From Acidobacteriota bacterium (lineage in GTDB: Bacteria > Acidobacteriota > Terriglobia > UBA7540): a DNA stretch of 11,330 nucleotides. The position numbers and the translations under genes were made by a program. Location of the stretch: the NCBI GenBank assembly GCA_021827245.1, contig JAKAWN010000208.1, positions 1 through 11,330 on the forward strand, in the 5' to 3' direction. Within the stretch, counting starts at the first letter, position 1. Every line of letters starts with the position of its first letter. The notes beneath the pieces are model-generated. The model saw only the letters and a program-made list of their open reading frames with translations, made no database searches and was not told the origin of the DNA. Below, in pieces: positions 8,501-11,330 of the stretch.

Positions 8501-8510
8501 CTCCCCCTCC
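8501..8510 (-). promoter_or_regulatory. Strong Shine-Dalgarno site deciding the NA37 start
   Basis: The minus strand reads GGAGGGGGAG, then AA, then ATG at 8498. The GGAGG core (8510-8506) is 7 bases from that ATG. The longer reading frame from ATG at 8522 lacks any comparable site, so 8498 is the better start. The core can also pair with CTCCTCC just upstream (8535-8529). Confidence 0.75.
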
Positions 8511-8535
8511 ATTGCGTTCCATAATAGTGGAGGAG
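8504..8535 (-). promoter_or_regulatory. Possible hairpin masking the NA37 ribosome binding site
   Basis: On the minus strand CTCCTCC (8535-8529) is complementary over 7 bases, with one G-U pair, to GGAGGGG (8510-8504), leaving an 18-base loop. The 3' arm contains the Shine-Dalgarno core of the NA37 gene. A transcript folding this way would hide that site and lower expression of the NA37-membrane pair. The pairing is read from the sequence; the regulatory role is inference, and G-rich ribosome sites pair with C/U-rich stretches easily by chance. Confidence 0.3.
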
Positions 8536-8568
8536 CCTGGGGATGAAAAGGGCTTTCCCGGGATTAGT

Positions 8569-10752
8569 TTAGGTTGATAAACGCGGATCAGCCAAGTCTA
8601 ATCGGGATTCAGTAACAACCTCTCCCGCATTTCCCGCAACAAGGCGTCCACCACCAACTGACAAGATCCTGTCCGCCATCTCCCAAACGAGCGGTGTGTG
8701 GCAGATGAAAATGACTTGGTGGAAATCCCCCAGGTCCATCGCCCGCCGCAGCATGCGAACGTACTCTTTCCCATTGGCAGCGTCCAACGCTCCGACCGTT
8801 TCATCCCGGAATAATGTTTCGTAACGAATGCCCTCACCCTGCCGCATGTTGTAGATTGCGATACCCAGGTTAACGGCTTCGTTGACCAGTACGAACTGGC
8901 CCCCGGAAAGTTCATCCACCAGGCAGGTGCGGTCCAGGTTCTTGTTCCGAACCTCGACATCAAAGTCGTCCACCATCCCTCGGCCATCTGCCTTGGGTCG
9001 TTGCGTCCGGAAGCGGATTTCAAATTTGTTGTCGAAGCATCCTTCCAGCAAGGCGTTGACTAGCATTGATACCTGTGGCCCGGCCGACTGGATTTCGCAG
9101 AGTTGGATCTCATCCGGGCCAAAGACCTTGGCGAGGTAGCTGTAGTCGTCCAGCTCCATTCTCGCCGCACCGAGTTGAGCCTCGACCTGGGTCAATCGAG
9201 TCTTAGCCGCCTCGGTTTCCCGCCGGCGCTGCTCGATCTGAGCTTGGCGGGCAATGAGACTGTCCCGTTCCCGGCCAGCGGAAACGATCAGCTTCTCCGT
9301 ACTCTCCAAGTCTCGGCGTGAAGCCTGAATCTGGGTATCGAGGTCAGCGCATTGGGACAACGCAGATTGCTTACCGGTTAGTTCCTCCAGCAGTTCTGCT
9401 CGGGCGTGGGTCAGGCGATCCAAGCCCTTCAGCCGCTCCTCCCGGCGTGCTTCGACAGCCCGTAATTCCTCGTATCGCTGCCGTTCCTGATCAACCCTCC
9501 GGCGCTGCCTCTCCCAATTCTCCAGCGACCGGGTGAGTTCTGCAGACGGCGTGGCTATCTGAACCCGTGCGCTGCGTTGGGCTTCCACTTCAAGGGAAAG
9601 AGTTTCAACCTCTCCTTCCAGCGTCGGGATCCTTTCGCCGGCTTCGACAGCGCGGCAAATCTTTGGGCAGGATGCATACGGGCCTTCACCCTTGCACGGC
9701 ACCACCGCGATCTCTTCATGCTCCACCCGCAGGCGGTCTAATTCGGCCTGATTGGCCCCCAGTTCATTTTCCAGTCTCTGGACGGTCTGCTCCGTCGCAC
9801 GATTGGAGGCTTCCAGGGCTTGAATCTCCCGAATTTGGCGATGGAGTTCTTCAATACGGGAAGCGATACTAGCGCCTCGTTCCGTCAAATCCGTGAGGTC
9901 GTTCTTTCTCGCCAGGAGAGTGTCATCCTTTGCGATAAGGCGCTTAGTCTCTGCGATATCGGCATCGGTTTTGCGCAGTCGCTGTCGTATGGCTTCGACT
10001 TCGGCCAGATAGGGTTTTCGATTGGCCTCCCTTGCCTGAAGCTCCAGCCCCCTTTGTTGCGCCTCGCGCTTCTTGGCTTCCAGCTCCTCAAGTCGGGACG
10101 AAAGTTCGGCAAGTCGAGCATCCACGGTAGCGGGATCTTCGACGCTGGCCTCCGCCAGCTCCTTCAGGCTTCTCACCTGGCCCTCCAGCCCAAGCGTGGC
10201 TCTGGCCACTTCTTCTCCCTTCGCTTTAGCCGCGGCGGCAATAAGTCTCAGTCGGTCCAAACCGAGCAGCTCACGGATGAATAATTCCTTCCTTTCGCTC
10301 CGGTCGAGGGAGAGGAAATTCCCCGTGCGCTTCTGGCTGGAAAAGATGCTGGAGAGGAAGAAGTCGGGAGTGCCTGCGCATTTGCGGACAAGCTCCTCAA
10401 AGGGCTCCTTCTTGCCGTTGGTAAGCGGTTTCCCCTCGCCGTTGAAGAGATAGCTTTCCATCTGGCGAGACTTGGGATCGATCTTGAGAAGCGACCGGTA
10501 GCGGGTGCCATTGACGCTGAACGTGACGTCGATTTCAGGCTGGGCGTGGGTGGCGAAGTCATACAGTGAGCGCTTCTGACCGGGGAGCTGGCGAAACAGG
10601 GCCGCGAAAACTGATCCGATCAGCGTGGATTTGCCGGCGCCGTTCTCGCCCACAATGGCGATCAGCCCCTCACCCAGACTATCGAAGTCGACGCAGATTT
10701 CATTGGGGAACGCCTCAGTGATTCCCCGGAGCCGAAGGGATTGCAGGCGCAT
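8569..10752 (-). CDS. sbcC: SbcC/Rad50-type SMC-like ATPase, compact form
   Basis: This is the ATPase subunit of an Mre11-Rad50-type (SbcCD) complex, which binds and processes DNA ends and hairpins in the cytoplasm. The 727 aa show an N-terminal ATPase half with Walker A GENGAGKS (35-42), a long charged coiled coil (about 185-345), a hook region, a returning coiled coil (about 370-535), and a C-terminal half with signature LSGGQ (615-619), Walker B FRDE (648-651), D-loop GALD (654-657) and the switch histidine in ICHTP (H685). It is well short of E. coli SbcC (1048 aa), mainly in the coiled-coil arms. The hook cysteines are C353, C362 and C366 (CX8CX3C) instead of the classic CXXC. ATG at 10752 follows GGAAGGA with 6 bases of spacing. 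The gene lies 60 bases after the SbcD/Mre11 gene, as expected for a two-subunit operon. The family call is secure; whether this is the housekeeping copy or a defence-linked paralogue cannot be told from the window. Confidence 0.93.
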   Translation of the reverse strand: MRLQSLRLRGITEAFPNEICVDFDSLGEGLIAIVGENGAGKSTLIGSVFAALFRQLPGQKRSLYDFATHAQPEIDVTFSVNGTRYRSLLKIDPKSRQMESYLFNGEGKPLTNGKKEPFEELVRKCAGTPDFFLSSIFSSQKRTGNFLSLDRSERKELFIRELLGLDRLRLIAAAAKAKGEEVARATLGLEGQVRSLKELAEASVEDPATVDARLAELSSRLEELEAKKREAQQRGLELQAREANRKPYLAEVEAIRQRLRKTDADIAETKRLIAKDDTLLARKNDLTDLTERGASIASRIEELHRQIREIQALEASNRATEQTVQRLENELGANQAELDRLRVEHEEIAVVPCKGEGPYASCPKICRAVEAGERIPTLEGEVETLSLEVEAQRSARVQIATPSAELTRSLENWERQRRRVDQERQRYEELRAVEARREERLKGLDRLTHARAELLEELTGKQSALSQCADLDTQIQASRRDLESTEKLIVSAGRERDSLIARQAQIEQRRRETEAAKTRLTQVEAQLGAARMELDDYSYLAKVFGPDEIQLCEIQSAGPQVSMLVNALLEGCFDNKFEIRFRTQRPKADGRGMVDDFDVEVRNKNLDRTCLVDELSGGQFVLVNEAVNLGIAIYNMRQGEGIRYETLFRDETVGALDAANGKEYVRMLRRAMDLGDFHQVIFICHTPLVWEMADRILSVGGGRLVAGNAGEVVTESRLDLADPRLST

Positions 10753-10758
10753 GGTGTG

Positions 10759-10765
10759 TCCTTCC
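10759..10765 (-). promoter_or_regulatory. Ribosome binding site of sbcC
   Basis: The minus strand reads GGAAGGA, followed by CACACC and ATG at 10752. The spacing is 6 bases from AAGGA, which supports this start. The 60-base gap between the SbcD stop and this start shows no convincing promoter or terminator, so the two genes are probably co-transcribed. Confidence 0.7.
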
Positions 10766-10812
10766 AGGCGGTAGTCAGGATTGGTATAAAGAGGATGGGG
10801 TGGTCAGCTTTC

Positions 10813-11330
10813 TTAACCAGAGAGAACTGTCTTCTCCACTTCCGCCAGCTTGGTAAGCAACCGTTCCTGGCGGTCGGCCGGAGGGGCCCCTTTCATCGTC
10901 CAGTAGGCACAGAGCTTTTCTTCGGCCGAATGGGCAGCAGCGATGGGGGCAGGCTCCGGCGCAAGGTCTGCATCGCGCTCGATCTTCACCTTCAGTTCTG
11001 CGGGGTTGGCAGCCAGCAGCTTCTCCCTTAGATTCTCCTGCTGCTGCCGACTCAGCTGGCGATCCGGCCCATTAGGAACCGTCACCACGACTTTCACCCG
11101 TGAGTCTTTCAGAGTGGCCAGATCCAGGTTGTCAGAAAGTCGTAGCTCTCCATCTTCGTAGATGGTGTGAAGCTCGACCATCCGGCGCGTGGGTGACATC
11201 CTGAACTCAACGTCTAGGTCCGACAGGTCAGGGCAAAGCTCCGGAGCATTCAGTGTCACCAAGTGGTAGCCTTTGTCTTCAATCTCGCTGTAATCACAGC
11301 GGGAGAGCGAGCCTGCATACCAAATACGCG
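10813..11330 (-). CDS. sbcD: SbcD/Mre11-type nuclease, C-terminal part (5' end outside window)
   Basis: The frame is open to the right edge, giving 171 visible codons before TAA at 10813-10815. The first visible residues read RIWYAGSLSRCDYSEIEDKG, then YHLVTL. This matches the conserved end of the SbcD/Mre11 phosphoesterase domain (YxGSLSRxDxxE...KGyhlv), which packs near the active site. The metal-binding DxH, GNHD and GHxH motifs would lie upstream, beyond the window. What follows is the capping region (about residues 30-110) and a charged, alanine- and proline-rich tail ending in two helices (about 125-171), the part that in this family contacts the Rad50 coiled-coil base. The in-frame TTG at 11262 is not the start, because the conserved motif lies upstream of it. 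Gene order SbcD then SbcC matches the usual operon. The nuclease would cut DNA ends in an ATP-gated manner with SbcC. Confidence 0.85.
   Translation of the reverse strand, partial: RIWYAGSLSRCDYSEIEDKGYHLVTLNAPELCPDLSDLDVEFRMSPTRRMVELHTIYEDGELRLSDNLDLATLKDSRVKVVVTVPNGPDRQLSRQQQENLREKLLAANPAELKVKIERDADLAPEPAPIAAAHSAEEKLCAYWTMKGAPPADRQERLLTKLAEVEKTVLSG

Noticed and set aside
8499..8522. Upstream ATG at 8522 as the NA37 start
   Set aside because: It has no ribosome site; it would put the strong GGAGG motif inside the gene and add MERNGGGE, which lies outside the YejK-like opening.
8536..8568. Terminator after sbcC (GGGAAAGCCCTTTT on the minus strand)
   Set aside because: The stem is only about 3 bp with a four-base T run. 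It is too weak to claim, and downstream genes continue on the same strand.
9820..10284. Plus-strand 154-aa ORF inside sbcC
   Set aside because: It is a shadow of the coiled-coil coding region, which is rich in repeated Leu/Glu/Arg codons that keep the opposite strand open.

Overview
The window is bacterial: gap-free, closely packed ORFs with Shine-Dalgarno sites, one TTG start, and protein families of bacterial DNA repair and defence. I cannot name the phylum. Base composition is mixed. Hand-counted 60-base rows run from about 42-48% G+C in the middle of the minus-strand block to about 62-63% in the sbcC/sbcD part. No rRNA, tRNA, CRISPR array, insertion sequence or long repeat was seen.

Layout. 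Bases 2-256 (+) are the tail of an unrecognised gene. After a 177-base gap, 434-5851 (+) encodes one very large (1805 aa) DEAH-box superfamily 2 helicase. It has zinc-binding cysteine clusters, a DUF1998/MrfA-type C-terminal cysteine motif and a final Vsr/DUF559-like nuclease-fold domain. It belongs with the big DUF1998 helicases of defence islands (Druantia DruE, DISARM DrmA/DrmB), but no recognisable Druantia or DISARM partner lies in the window. Only 23 bases separate it from a convergent minus-strand block. Read 5'->3', that block is: the C-terminal part of an SbcD/Mre11 nuclease (running off the right edge), a compact 727-aa SbcC/Rad50 ATPase, an NA37 (YejK/NdpA-like) nucleoid-associated protein, and a 532-aa unrecognised protein with a large soluble N-terminal part and a membrane-spanning C-terminal part.

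How they may work together (inference). SbcC and SbcD form the known Mre11-Rad50-type DNA-end nuclease. The NA37-like protein and the membrane protein are separated by only 2 bases and are probably translationally coupled. That makes them a candidate DNA-sensor plus membrane-effector pair, comparable in logic to Kiwa (KwaB plus the membrane protein KwaA) but with different proteins. The pair is visibly lower in G+C than sbcC/sbcD, so it may have been added as a separate module. Together with the large helicase, the locus looks like a defence or DNA-quality-control island. The NA37-membrane pair is the part most likely to be undescribed.
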